Shown here: piece by piece, positions 12,185 to 24,241 of the stretch
Layout of the letters: each line of letters opens with the position of its first letter
Position numbering within the stretch: position 1 is the first letter of the stretch
DNA from: Anodontia alba
Lineage: Eukaryota; Mollusca; Bivalvia; Lucinida; Lucinidae
Reading direction: 5' to 3'
NCBI GenBank assembly: GCA_964016985.1
Contig: OZ024829.1
Span: 73,974,110 to 74,038,109 of the forward strand
DNA length: 64,000 bases
Notes under the pieces: model-generated
The model's input: only the letters and a program-made list of their open reading frames with translations
Databases searched by the model: none
What the model was told of the DNA's origin: nothing
Made by a program: the position numbers and the translations under genes

Positions 12185-13325
12185 ACAAGAGCACCGCACA
12201 GCAGGGCAATATTTGCCTGTTTACCATTTCACAAGGGTACTTCATCTATATAGCTGGACAAAGGCTTAAAATATGTGGACTTTTACAAATGTACGCTTGT
12301 CATGTTGCCATTGTTACCACTTATGATATGAAGAAGGATGGTCTGAAAAAGATTAGTCAAAGGGAAGTAACTCAAAAACTGAGAAAGGGAGAGCAATCTT
12401 TTTTGAAGGTGAGAGACTGTCTGAACCTCATACACATTGCTATTAAATTTCATCATGATATTCCATATGGTTACCTAGTTATGGCACATATATAGATAGT
12501 GTGAAAAAAAAAACTAATCAAAGGAAAGTAACTCAGAAACTGAGAAAGAGAGAGCAATCTTTTGTGTATGTGACACACTGTCTGACTTCATACACACTGC
12601 AATAACGTTCCATCAAGATATTCCATATGGTTACTTAGTTATGGCATGCATAAGAAAAGTGTGAAAAAAAAAAAGAAAAAAAAGAAAGTAACTTGGAAAC
12701 AAAGAAGGAGAGAGCAATCTTTTTTGTACACAACACATATTAACCTCATATACACTGCTATAAAGTTTCATCGAGATGTTCCATACAGTCACCTACTTAT
12801 GGTACCCACAAGGTAAGTCAAAAATTTCATCAAAGGGAAGAAACCCAAAAACTGAGAAAAGGAGAGCAATCTTTTTGTATGCAACACACCCTCTTAACCT
12901 CATACACATTGCTATAAAGTTTCATCAAGATATTCTACATGTAACCTACTAATGATACGCATAAGGTCAGTCAAAATTTTAATCAAAGGGAAGTAACACA
13001 GAAAGTAAGAAAGGGAGAGTAATCATTTTTGTGTATGCCACCAGCCGTCTTGACCACATATACATTGCTATAAAGTTTCATCAAGTTATTTCATGCGGTT
13101 ATAGTGTTACAGTGTGCACAAGGATAGTCTGAAAAAAAAAAATACTCAAAGGGAAATAACTCAGAAACTTAGTAAGAGAGAGCAATCATTTTTGTATGCG
13201 ACATACCATCCTAACCTCTTACACATTGCTTTGAGTTTCATCAAGATATTCCATACAGTTACCTACTTATGGTACCCACAAGGTGCGTCAAAAATATTAT
13301 TAAAGGGAAGTAACTCAGAAACAGA
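12185..13325. repeat. ~160-bp tandem array (left part)
   Basis: At least six units are anchored by AGAGCAATC or a variant at about 12391, 12552, 12712, 12864, 13016 and 13178, at 152-162 bp spacing. Each has AAAGGGAAGTAACTCAGAAA and CATCAAGATATTCCATA. The array opens with ACAAGAGCACCGC at 12185, resembling the starts of the elements at 13326, 15731 and 24242. It resumes at 15458 after a nested insertion. Confidence 0.9.
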
Positions 13326-13789
13326 ACAAGAGAGCCCTCTAACGCTCACCTGAGCATCATAGCACTTTGAGAACCTGATCTAGAACTGATCAAGGCAAAC
13401 ATTCTGATCAAAATTCAAAATGATTATATTAACAAGCAAGACAATGTAGCATGTCTAATGGACTGTGAAATAAAGGTCAAGGTCAAATATGGATGACTGC
13501 ACTCAAGAGGCCATGCTAAGATGTATGCATGTACTAAGTATCACTGGCTGTAGGAGCAATAGTTACTGAGAAACTGACCTAAACGCGAACACTTCACAAG
13601 TACCAAATATCACTCTGTAGGACCAATAATTACTGAGAAACTGACCTAAATGGAAAAACTTAAGAAAGTCACTGGATAGAAAAATATACATCACCTTGAA
13701 ATCATCAAGACAAACATTTTGATCAAGATTCATGATGATCACTTCAAAAATGTGACCTCTAGAGCATCAACAAGGTTTTTCTTTGATTT

Positions 13790-14720
13790 GGCCAGGTGAC
13801 CTAGTTTCTGATATCAAGTGACCCAGTTTTAAACTAGACCTAGAAAATCATCAAGACAAACATTTTGAGCAATATTTATGATGATTATTTAAAAAATGTG
13901 ACCTCTGGAGTGTTAACAGTTTTCTGCTGATTTGGCCTGGTGACCTAGTTTTTGACCCCATGTGACCCAGTTTCGAACTTGACCTAGAAATCATCATGAC
14001 AAACATTTTGAGCAAGATTCATGATGATTGCTTCAAAAAATGTGACCACTAGAGTGATCACAAGGTTTTCCGCTGATTTGGCCTGGTGACCTAGTTTTTG
14101 ACCCCAAGTGACCCAGTTTCAAACTTGACCTAGAAATCATCAAGACAAACATGTTGAGCAAGTCATGATGATTGCTTGAAAAATGTGACCACTAGAGTGT
14201 TAACAAGGTTTTCTGCTGATTTTGCCAGGTGACCTAGTTTTTGACCCCAGGTGACCCAGTTTCGAACTTGACCTAGAAATCATCAAGACAAACATTTTGA
14301 GCAAGTTTCACATGATGATTGCTTAAAAAATGTGACCGCTAGAGTGTTAACAAAGTTTTCTGCTGATTTGACCCGGTGACCTAGTTTTTGACCCCAAGTG
14401 ACCCAGTTTCAAACTTGACCTAGAACTCATCAAGACAAAACATTTTAAGCAAGATTCATGATGGCTGTTTCAAAAAATATGACCGTTAGAGTGTTAACAA
14501 GGTTTTAGCTGATTTGGCCAGTTGACCAAGTTTTTGACCCCTAGTGACCCAGTTTCGAACTTGACCTAAAAATCATCAAGACAAACATTTTGAGCAAGAT
14601 TCAAGATGATTGCTTGAAAAATGTGACCGCTAGAGTGATAACAAGGTTTTCCACTGATTTGGCCAGGTGACCTAGTTTTTGACCCCAGGGGACCCAGTTT
14701 TGAACTTGACCTAGATTCAT
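13790..14720. repeat. 142-148-bp satellite, seven copies
   Basis: GACCCAGTTT recurs at about 13820, 13963, 14110, 14252, 14400, 14545 and 14691. Each unit contains GACCTAGTTTTTGACC, AACTTGACCTAGAA, ATCATCAAGACAAACATTTT and CTGATTTGGCC. It forms the first core of the element at 13326-15457. Confidence 0.92.
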
Positions 14721-14734
14721 GATGATTGCTTAAA

Positions 14735-15345
14735 CAAGTCACCCCGATGCTTCCTAGCAAGTTGGGGAGTCAATTGGCCTTTCGGTTCAGGAGAAGAAGC
14801 AAAAAATAGATTTTCAAAATGGCTGTCATGGCGGCCATCTTGGATTTCCGAATGGAACGATTTTAGCTATTTTTTATCTATAAGTCACCCCAATGCTTCC
14901 TACCATGATTGGAGTCAATTGGCTTTTGGCTTAGGAGAAGAAGCAATAAACAGATTTTCAAGATGGCTGTCATGGCGGCCATCTTGGATTTCCGATCAGC
15001 ACGATATTAGCTATTTTTGATCTACAAGTCACCCCGATGCTTCCTAGCAAGTTTCGAGTCAATTGGCCTTTCGATTCAGGAGAAGCAAAAAATAGATTTT
15101 CAAGATGGGGGCCATCTTGGATTTCCGATCGGCATAATTTTATCTATTTTTGATCTACAAGTCACCCCAATGCTTCCTAGCAAGTTTGGAGTCAATTGGC
15201 CTTTAGTTCAGGAGAAGAAGTGAAAAATAGATTTTCAAGATGGCGTCCATGGCGGCCATCTTGGATTTCCGATCGGCATGATTTTAGCTATTTTTTTAAT
15301 CTACAAGTCACCCCGATGCTTCCTACCAAGTATAGAGTCAATTGG
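14735..15345. repeat. ~144-bp satellite, four copies
   Basis: Units carry AAGTCACCCCGATGCTTCCT, GGAGTCAATTGGCCTTT, AAAATAGATTTTCAAGATGG and CATGGCGGCCATCTTGGATT. The same family makes up the core of the element at 24242-26098. Confidence 0.93.
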
Positions 15346-15457
15346 CCCAGGGGTGTAGGAGGAGTAGGCTTTTAAAGCAATTGTTGACGCCGCACAACGG
15401 ACATTGACTGACCACAATAGCTCACCATGAGCAATTCGTGCTAAGGTGAGCTAAAAA

Positions 15458-15730
15458 GTGAGAGCAATCTTTTTTTGTATTCAACACTCCCTCATAACCT
15501 CATAAGTATTGCTATAATGATCCATCAAGATATTGCATATGGTAACCTACTTACGGTATGCACAAGGTCAGTCAAAAATTTAATCAAAGGGAAGTAACTC
15601 AGAAAGAAAGGAAGAGCTGTCATTTTTGCATGTGACAAGCTGTCTTGACCTCATACACATTGCTATAAAGTTTCATCTGTATATTCCATTTGGTTACCTA
15701 GTTATGGCATGCATAAGGATTCTGTGGAAA
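15458..15730. repeat. ~160-bp tandem array (right part)
   Basis: The 160-bp array resumes at GTGAGAGCAATC and runs through ATCAAAGGGAAGTAACTCAG to about 15730, where another element begins (ACAAGAGGGCC). The original right end of the array element is not visible. Confidence 0.85.
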
Positions 15731-16601
15731 ACAAGAGGGCCATGGGCCACAATTCGCTCGCCTGATAAGAACAGCTATTGCATATCTGCTAATGCCATGC
15801 AACATTCTTCCAGTACTGCCACAACAACCAGGACACAAATCTGATCATACCATAAAAAGTCAAAGATCATCCTAGTATCATCATTTGAATAAACTTGGTA
15901 GACCTTAAGTCCCCTATGCTGTATACCAAGCCTCAGCCTCAAAGCTTTCTTAGTTCTGGAGAAGAAAACTTTTAAAAGTTTTTACCATATACGGGTGTGG
16001 CATCCATCTTGTTCAATGGTGCAGAACCATTTAAACAAATTGTCAACATCCCTTTGAAAGAAGGCCCCATGTGAAAATTGGTGAAAACTTGTCGAGCGGC
16101 CTCAGAGAAGAAGAGGTTTAAAGATTTCACAATTTTATACATGTTTATAGCCCATGTACAAGGGCAGATAACCCCCATAATTTTTAAGGTAACTAAATAG
16201 TTTTACTATTTAATCAGACATTGTCAGTTTCAGCCGTTAGTTTTTAATATATTTTGAGAAAATGGTTTTTCAACTTTTTCCCCATATAAATGTATGGGGA
16301 TGCAAATTTGACCTTGTCATAAAAAGATAAAGGTTATCCTAGGATCATCTGAACAAACTTGGTAAACTTTGAGTCCTCTATGCTATATTCCAAGCTTCTG
16401 CCATAAAGCCTTCTTGGTGCTGAAAAAGTAGATTTTTAAGTGTTTTTTACCATATATGGGCATGGCGGCCATCTAGTTCAACAGTGCAGAACCATTTGAA
16501 CAAATTGCCAATATCCCTTTGATATGATTTCATATGAAATCTGGTGAAAATTGGTCTAACCATTTCAAAGAAGAAGACATTTAAAGATTACACCATTTTA
16601 T

Positions 16602-17106
16602 TTGTTTGTGTTGAGGTTTTACGGCCCAGTCAACCCAATGGGGTCATGTCGAGCGTGGTCAGTTTACCTAACCACACGTTTACTGGGCAGGCTTTGTCCT
16701 CTAAGCGGTTAACCAGTAGTGTGCACATTCTTTCGCCAGAAACTGACAACTGTCCTTCTTGAATCAGCGGAAGGGAGACAATGACCGTAGAAAATATTTC
16801 ATGATCAATCTCCAAGAAAAAAAGTTGCCGACCTCGGCGGGGGTTGATTTTTTTTTTTTTTTTTTGATTTGGGTTTTACGGCCCTTTCAAGAATATTTCG
16901 CTTATATCGAGCCGATCGTTCATCGAAGGTGGGCGAAAACCGGAGAACCCGGAGAAAAACCACCTGACCATCCGTAAGCAGAACTTGGCTTTCCCACATA
17001 TGACCCGAGCGAGGCTCGAACCACAGCGGTGAGAAACCTAATGGATTAAGAGTCAACTCTCTTATCCAGTCGGACGGCGCATCCAACTGAGCCACCCAGG
17101 CCGGCG
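16602..17106 (-). mobile_element. Dimeric tRNA-derived SINE
   Basis: Read on the minus strand from 17106: a tRNA-like head with A box TGGCTCAGTTGG and B box GGTTCGAGCC, then a body ending GGGCCGTAAAACCC and an A-rich stretch (T-run at 16848-16865). A second unit without a tRNA head follows and also ends GGGCCGTAAAACC. The whole is flanked by a 12-bp direct repeat ACACCATTTTAT (16590-16601 and 17107-17118), which also matches the host repeat, so it inserted as one unit. Confidence 0.85.
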
Positions 17107-17501
17107 ACACCATTTTATACCTGTATAGCCCAGGAGCAAGGGCAGAATTTTTCTTGTAACTAAAAAGTTTTACTACTTCAATCATACATTGTACATGTAA
17201 GTTTCAGCCATTAGTCTTTAATAATATTGAGAAAATAATTTTTCAACATTTTCCCCATACAAGTGTATGGGGATGCAAATTTGACCTTGCAGGAAAAAGG
17301 TAAAAGGTCACCCTACCATCATCATTTGAACAAACTTGGTAGACCTCGTTCTAGTTATTGTAATATACCAAGATTCAGCCTCAAAGCTTTCTAGGTTCTG
17401 GAAAAGATTTTTAAGTGTTTTTACCACATGTGGGCATAGTGGCCATCTTCTTAAATGGCAAGGAACCATTGAACAAATTGTCAATACCTTTTTGACAGAA
17501 G

Positions 17502-20447
17502 CACCCAGGGAAACCCGATATCGGGATATCGGAGGTTGCGAGATTTCGGAGGTAAACAAATGATGTCATCCAGCGACAGTGTATGTACTTATCCTCTTTT
17601 AATGATCAAAAAAGTGCTTCTGGAGGATAAGCAACGTAACCTATATTTTCTCAGTTGAATAGTTTAATATATGAAAATGGCATTTCAATATAAAGTATCC
17701 TCCTATTTATTCAAAATCACGTTTGAAAAGGAAATTCCACTGGTTTTCATCCAAATTCCATTTTCAATTGTTTATAGCTTTTATCCTGTAAAGCTTCTTC
17801 ATTGAGTATGTATGTCTGTATAATCTAGAACATTTCTATAAATTATACAAGAAATAGCAGATGTGAAAAAATTACTAAAGTGGCAGATTTTTTAGATTTC
17901 TTTAGGGTTGTTGTCATATTTATTGGTAACAGGATGTCGGAGGTATGATGCAGGGATGTCGGAGGACAGATTTATATTGGTTAACGGGACATCGGAGGAA
18001 AGGAAATTTTGTGTTCTTCTTAAAACGGCTACATCTTTTCTGAAACGTGATCTTGCCTGGTTTAATATGTTGAAGACGATTACCTGAATCGTCAGGAGTG
18101 GCAGGTAGCAAGCGAACAAACCGTTTATGCTGACTGGTACATAATAAATGAAATAATGTGTCATAGACTTATCAAGATAAAACATCAAGATAACCAGCCT
18201 TCGTGATGAAAACCCCGGTAACAAGCAAGAATTCACATAGAAAAATTGGGGATTTTTTTTTCTTGTTTCTGCTCTAAAATATGTAGTGAGGTACTCTTAG
18301 GGACCACGTCATTTCTGCTCTAAAACATAGGTTGAGGGTTATCGTTAGAACCACCTCGATGAAAAAAATAATAATAATAATAATACGAAAATTAACAGTT
18401 TTCTTTCTGAAAAGTTTGTATTTTTAAGACATGAAAATTTCATTCTGCGTGTTTTCATATTTGTTCATCACAACGTTTTGTGCCTTTCGTGAATTTCCAG
18501 GCCTATACACAGACTTTTGAAATGGAAGGGGCGGGTGTGTGAATTCTTGGCTATTCTTAAAAGGGACACAGATGCCAATAAAATGCCGATGAGGGATGCA
18601 AAATTAAGGAATGTAAAGTGATTTTATGGCCAAACCTGCATGATTTTTCAAATAATTGGCCCGAAAGGGGTACAGGTCTCGTTTCATCGTTTGGTCGGTC
18701 AGACACTCCATGGATTTTTCACTTACATTTAATTTAGGCTTAAAAACCCAGGCCCGTGGGTGTTGAAATGGGGATGGTGTTACCGTATGGAGGCTTGCAA
18801 ATGCTCAGGAACTGTCGATTTAGAGGCGAAAATTAGGGGTGTAACCTGTGTTTTCGATTAAAATCTGCTTGATTTTTTAAATAATTTGTCCACAATGGGG
18901 GCTACGTTCGCCAACTCCCCCCCCCCCCCCCCGCCCCTATCTGCTTGATTTTGAATAGATTTGTCCACCCTCATCCCCAACTACACACACACACACGTAC
19001 ACACGCACGCGCCCACACAGTGCGTATGGAAGAACACGTTATAAAATCTGCAATGTTTTCTATTGATAGCAAATGAATATGACAAAGGTCTCCTCGATAC
19101 AACTCATACAATTATTATTTATGTGGTGAAGACCCCTTGCAAATCTCACTTATATTAGGAAAATGGGATTACAGGGGAATGTGTAATTTTTCTGGCTGCT
19201 GCTTAAAACCTAGATAAGCGGACTGTCCGTAAAGATTTGTAGACAACAAAGGAGTTGAAAGCCCATATGGTACAGACTGGGACTCAGAGGTATGCTTCTT
19301 AACAGATTGTAAACATTTTTAAAGCGCTCATTGTGTGATTATTATTATTATTATTATTATTATTATTGTTGCTGTTGTTGTTGTTGCTAAATTCTAAATT
19401 AAGCGACCCACCTAACACAGGCAATGGTTAAATATGAACGACTCAGTATAAGAAAATAGATAGACTCTTGTAATTAGATATACAAATGTCAGCCCGATGG
19501 ACGAATAAGCATCTGTTGTTAACTTTATTATAGAGTTTTTGTACTGATATTGGTGAATATTGTGCCGAGTTGGGATATTGCTATAAATAATTGATATATC
19601 ATAGATTTACAGTGGTAACGTTACGTTTATTATTTCTGCTCTGATGGCACTCGTTGGCACCACATCGGCGCTGCGGTTCTTACGAGTTTCCAAAATCAAC
19701 ATTTCAATCGAAACTTAAGTAGGAAAATATCACATTTCACATACAGAACATCATTTTTGCAGCGAAAAGCTGTTTTATTGCATATAAGTTCTTAAACGTA
19801 ATGACATTGGTTCTAGTAATATTATTACGTTAAACTCTCCTTCAAACCAATCAAACCCTGTTAAAATTGCTACAAAAAGAGACACTAGTATTTGCACACA
19901 GGCTTAGCACCATATTGTGCGATTAGGGTTTTAATTTATATTGCTTTTTCAGACAGAACTCACTCCTTCAATTTTCAGTGCCTCCGAAATCCAGCAACAG
20001 TCCCTCCGAGATACACAGCATCATGTGTCAATGTACCTCCGAATATTCCGTTATCCAAAATTTCGCTAGTACTTGCTTTAAATTTCATCCGGAGGCGTTA
20101 TTTTTTGTTGATAAACTGAAACAACTATGAAGACAGTCGAAGAAAAGATAAGTCCATCCTTGGGCAATAAATAACCAACATGTCATTTACCATGATCGGG
20201 CTGGTAGCCGTCGAAAAGGCAAAACATGAGATGAAAAATAGATCATCTTGATTCAAATGCCGTTTTCACCTCCACAAAGTAGCTGAGAAAGGAAATATTT
20301 GCTTTAACATATTCATTATTATGTCTCTAGAACGAGCAACTCGGTTTTTTTATCAAATGATTAAGATATAAGCAATCAAAAATGGATAAGTACATACCTC
20401 CGAAATCTCGCAACCTCCGATATCCCGATATCGGGTTTCCCTGGGTG
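17502..20447. mobile_element. 2.9-kb DNA transposon with perfect 53-bp TIRs
   Basis: Termini 17502-17554 and 20395-20447 are perfect inverted repeats starting CACCCAGGGAAACCCGATAT. A 6-bp direct repeat CAGAAG (17496-17501 and 20448-20453) flanks them and matches an uninterrupted neighbouring copy of the host repeat (AGAAGGCCCC). GTATGTACTTATCC near the left end pairs with GGATAAGTACATAC at the right. Subterminal copies of TCGGAGGT (17937-17995) and CCTCCGA (19980-20045) resemble transposase-binding repeats. There is no transposase ORF; the interior is non-coding with microsatellites at about 18366, 18917, 18981 and 19340. Superfamily undetermined. Confidence 0.88.
17555..20394. other. Non-coding interior of the 53-bp-TIR transposon
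   Basis: About 2.8 kb without a recognisable protein in any frame. The longest frame (minus strand, 17892-18236, about 114 codons) shows no family motif. 18270-18345 carries two copies of TTTCTGCTCTAAAA, a phrase also seen near 56155 in the Naiad leader. Confidence 0.5.
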
Positions 20448-20874
20448 CAGAAGGCCCCATAAGAAATCTGGTGAAAATTGCTGGAGTGGTTTCAAAGAAG
20501 AAATTTAAAAATTACACAATTTTATTCATTTTGCTCAGGGGCAAGGGCAGATCACCCCCAGGAGACAATATTTTGATTGTTACTAAAACCGTTTACTATT
20601 TTACTCATACATTTTAAGTTTCAGCCATTAGACTACGGTAATAGTCTTAATACATTTTGAGAAAGTGACTTTTTGAAATTCTCCCCATACAAATGCAGGG
20701 TTAGAAATAAGCAATTGCCCCCTTGCCCACCACTGGCTAATTCTGAAGTGGGCAAGCTCAGGTTTTCTTGGAAGGTTGTCCCTAGGACAACTTGAAATCC
20801 TAAGATATAATTTTGTTTGATTTTATGTTCTTCTTTTCTAAGAAATGTTTAAATGCATCAATAAAGTAATACAA

Positions 20875-22300
20875 GCAGAGATGAATGATGAAATCAGCTA
20901 TATTGTGGGAATTCCAAAATGCAAAGTCAGGGAGCTAATGACGCCAGGGGTGTGGCCAGTTTGGACCCAGGGGCTTGATTGGCAGGATTAATGTAGGGGA
21001 CCACTAAACATTATACATGCATAAACTGTGGGCCTCATGGTTTCAGAGAAGAAGATTTTTTAAGTTTTTCCCATTGTAAGTCTGTGGGAGCTAATGACCC
21101 CTGGGGCGTGGCCAGTTTGGACCCCAGGGGCATGATTGGAAAGCTTTATGTAGGAGACTACTAAACATTGCTACATACTTAATCTGTTAGTTCTCGTCTT
21201 CATGGTTTCTCAGAAGATTTTTGAAGGCTCTTTAGCTACATTGTATATAGCTCTATTTAAATATATGACCCCCTGGGGTGTGGCCAGTTTGGAGCCAAGA
21301 GGCTTGACTGGCAGGATTTATGCAGGGGATCACTTAACATTGCTACATACTAAATATATAAGCTGTGAACCTCATGGTTTCGGAGAAGAAGATTTTTAAG
21401 TTTTTCCCATTGTAAGTCTATGGCAGTCTTCACGAAATCTCTTCTACTGATGCAGGACAGCTGTCAGACAGACTGTAATCTTTTGCAGGACTGATAAGTA
21501 TCTGCAGTACTGAAGGCATATTTGTTGTCAGAATATTATTTTCTTTGCTAAGATTCACAGGACATTTGTCAGACAGACTAAAAGTTTCTGCAGAACAAAA
21601 TGAAAAAATGCCAGTTTTGTCAGGCAGTCCTGCACTTTTCGCGAATGCTACGGGAGCTAATGACCCCCACCCCCACCCACCCCCGGGCATGGCAGGATTT
21701 ATGTAGGGGACCACTAAACATTGCTACATATAAAATATATGAGCTGTGGGCCTCATGGTATCAGAGAAGATTTTTTCAGTTTTTCCCATTATCAGTCTAT
21801 GGGTGCTAATGACCCCCGGGGCATGGCCAGTTTGAACCCCACAGGCTTGATTGGCAGGATTTACGTAGGAGGCCACTAAACATCACTACGTACTAAATCT
21901 GTTAGCTCTAGGCCTCATGGTTTCTCAGAAGATTTTTGAAGGCTCTTTAGCTACATTGTATATAGCTCTATTTAAACATATGACCCCCTGGGGTGTGGCC
22001 AATTTGAAGCCCTGGGGCTTGATTGGCAGGATTTATACAGGAGACCACTCAATATTGCTACATAGTACATACTATATATATAAGCTGTGGGCCTCATGAT
22101 TTCGGAGACTCTTTTTTAAGTTTTTCCATTATGACTATGGGAGTTCATGTCCCCCCTGGGGCATGACCAGTTTGGACCCCAGGGGCTTGATTGGCAGGAT
22201 TTATGTAGGGGACCACTAAACATTGCTACATACAAAATATATAAGCTGTGGGCCTCTTGGTTTCAGAGAAGAAGGTTTTTTTTTTTTTAAGTTTTTCCCA
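20875..22300. repeat. ~170-bp satellite, about eight copies
   Basis: Units carry GTGGCCAGTTTGGACCCC, AGGGGCTTGATTGGCAGG, GGGACCACTAAACATTGC and AGTTTTTCCCATTGTAAGTC. They are the second core array of the element at 15731-22524. One unit is interrupted at 21424 by an unrelated ~230-bp sequence. Confidence 0.88.
21424..21652. mobile_element. ~230-bp insertion in a satellite unit
   Basis: The satellite breaks after AAGTCTATGG and resumes with GGAGCTAATGACC. The insert contains several copies of TGTCAGACAGACT and inverted TCCTGCA/TGCAGGA words, consistent with a small foldback or MITE. Ends and target duplication are not clear. Confidence 0.5.
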
Positions 22301-22524
22301 TTACAAGTCTATGGGAGCTATATATCAGCATGGTGGCCATCTTGATTTACGGACCATGACCATTTTTACAAATTTCAATCCCCCTTTAACACTCCACATG
22401 AAGTTGGAAGAAATTTGGCCTAGGGGTTTCAGAGGAGAAGTCATTCAAAGGTGTGAACAGACGGACAGACAGACGACAGACTGGGAGTGATCACAATAGC
22501 TCATCCTGAGCCTGGCTAAAAAAA

Positions 22525-23799
22525 CCTTTATAACTTCAATTTTTTTAAGTTGAATATATTAAGCATTTAAAGGAATATTTTTTTATATTTTTCTGTGGTT
22601 AACTATAGCACTTGTCTCCTGTAGAAGAGATTACAAAAAGGATTACTGTCGTTGTATATTAAATGGTTAAATATATGTAACGAATTCTGCAACGGGAATA
22701 ATATGGTTATAGGATTATTCAGTTATAATCAATTATTATCATTAGGCAACCGCTATTGACAGCCGGCTGTCACCAGCGAAAGTTGGCTGGAGACAGCGGC
22801 TGTCTCCAGCAAACTTTCGCTGGTGACAACAAGGCTAAAATATATGGATGGTATATTGAAAAAAAAAAATAAATATCTAAGTAATTTACTGGTTTTTATA
22901 TTGATATATTTAAGAATAAATATTTATGTGTTTCTGAATATTAATACATGAATTTTACTATTTTTAAATATTTGTATTAGTTATTTTTGATTACTGAATC
23001 ATAAGATAGCATTTTTGTTCATGTGTATATTCATTTTCTTTTTGTGTCATTTTCTGTCACTCATTTTAAATACATGTTTGTTGGCAAGAATTCACGAAAA
23101 ACATTTTTAATTTTTGCCACATAGGGTAGAGGTGGGTCTAATCATTCTGAAGTCATTATTAAAGGTGACATACTGTTGATGTTTGGAGTCTTTTGAGCAT
23201 TGCATTTTAAAGTGAACACTTAGTATCTCTTCTTGTGCAGGTCTATGCTTTTATAGTGAGACTGAAAGACTGTTGAAAGTGACTTTAAACAGATAAGGTA
23301 TACTGTGTGTACTGAATTCTTGTTGAGGGCCATATGCCTTATTCAGAAGAGCATTTGACTTATTATGTGTGACTTATTATTCGGTAAGGTTCAGATAACT
23401 GAAACAATACCTATCTAGGAAAGAGCTGCTTTCTTTTTATCATACATTTTTTTTCATAAGTGTATTCCTTCTTTCCGGGCAGGATTTATATCTGATTGTA
23501 TCAGTTCCTGATCATTGCTTGTCCTTTTGTAAGTTCAGCATTATGAACACCTCACTTCGGGGAAAAAAAAATAAATAAAATAAAGAAAAGGTGAATAATG
23601 AAGATGTCTATTTGATATATCTCATCCCATCTGAGTTTGACTACTAGACAAAGTGCCCAGTGGGGCCATGTATACCTCCGATTAGTGCTACTGCCTCTTT
23701 TTAAAAAGCACAAAATATGTAGCATTGACTCTGGAGATGGCAGTTACATGTTTTGTATATGCAATATTAATACAACATTGAAAGAATTTAGTCATACAT
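22525..23799. other. Gene-free AT-rich region with a strong palindrome
   Basis: No convincing coding region. The frame at 23637-23858 has no recognisable family. 22759-22830 holds two nested palindromes, described separately. An A-rich tract lies near 23560. Confidence 0.5.
22766..22830. repeat. 65-bp near-perfect palindrome
   Basis: GCTGTCACCAGCGAAAGTT on the left and AACTTTCGCTGGTGACAAC on the right, joined by GGCTGGAGACAGC and GGCTGTCTCCAGC, form a cruciform with essentially no loop and two or three mismatches. The left edge overlaps a perfect 14-bp palindrome, GACAGCCGGCTGTC (22759-22772). Confidence 0.92.
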
Positions 23800-24241
23800 T
23801 ATGTGAAGCCCATGACCTTGACCTCAAAGGTAAGGCAAGGGTGCAGGGATCATGCTAAATAAAACTTCAGACCTATAACTATCAACATAACAAATACCAG
23901 TGAAATCAATCAGTCTTTATAATTTAAGCAAAACTCTGACATTTGAATGAAAAATTGAAGTCGGTGATCTTGACCTCAAAGCCATGCCTAAGCTTGGGGA
24001 TGGTGCTGAGAAAGACTTTAGACCTTTATAGTTGTATACCATCATGTCAAATTAATGAAGTCAATCAAAGGGTCTTGATAATATAGTTATGTAAACTTAA
24101 TCATTAATAATGCAAAAAGTTTGACTTTTATATAAAATTCTAAATCTGTGACCTAGACCTCAAGGTTTCACCAAACATTTCTCTTGAGTAAAACTTTCAA
24201 TCAATATCTACCATCATGCAAAATATAAATGAAATTTATCA
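23800..24241. repeat. ~180-bp tandem repeat (left part)
   Basis: About 2.5 units carry GACCTTGACCTCAAAG, CAGACCTATA and AATCAATCA, then GTCTTGATAATATAG. The array is split at 24242 by an element and resumes at 26099 with GTCTTGATGATGTAG. Confidence 0.75.

Larger units (their letters stand above)
13326..15457. mobile_element. Hairpin-ended satellite-carrying element, nested copy 1
   Basis: This block sits inside one unit of the 160-bp array, which breaks after CTCAGAAACAGA and resumes with GTGAGAGCAATC. It starts ACAAGAGAGCCCTCT then CGCTCACCTGAG. It ends with the tail GACGCCGCACAACGGACATT and the hairpin TAGCTCACC...GGTGAGCTA followed by AAAAA. The interior is two unrelated satellite arrays back to back (about 13790-14720 and 14735-15345). 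The plan (short inverted ends, tandem core, terminal hairpin, no ORF) resembles bivalve pearl/Helentron-type non-autonomous elements. That assignment is inference. Confidence 0.75.
15731..22524. mobile_element. Large satellite-carrying element with nested insertions
   Basis: Begins ACAAGAGGGCCATGGGCC (a palindrome), then CGCTCGCCTGA. Ends with a GACGGACAGACAGACG tail and a degraded hairpin TAGCTCATCCTGAGCCTGGCTA plus A-run. The core holds a ~467-bp repeat (starts near 15860, 16328 and 17310) and then a ~170-bp repeat (20880-22300). It has been invaded by a SINE (16602-17106), a TIR transposon (17502-20447) and a ~230-bp insertion (21424-21652). Removing these leaves about 3.1 kb of arrays. 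No ORF belongs to the element itself. Architecture matches 13326-15457 and 24242-26098, with different core repeats. Confidence 0.65.

Noticed and set aside
16805..17185. A 126-aa minus-strand protein
   Set aside because: It lies over the SINE (tRNA head, body and A-rich tail) and has no family features.
17892..18236. Transposase of the 53-bp-TIR element
   Set aside because: A 114-codon frame with no DDE or DNA-binding motif and TIR-like repeats within it.
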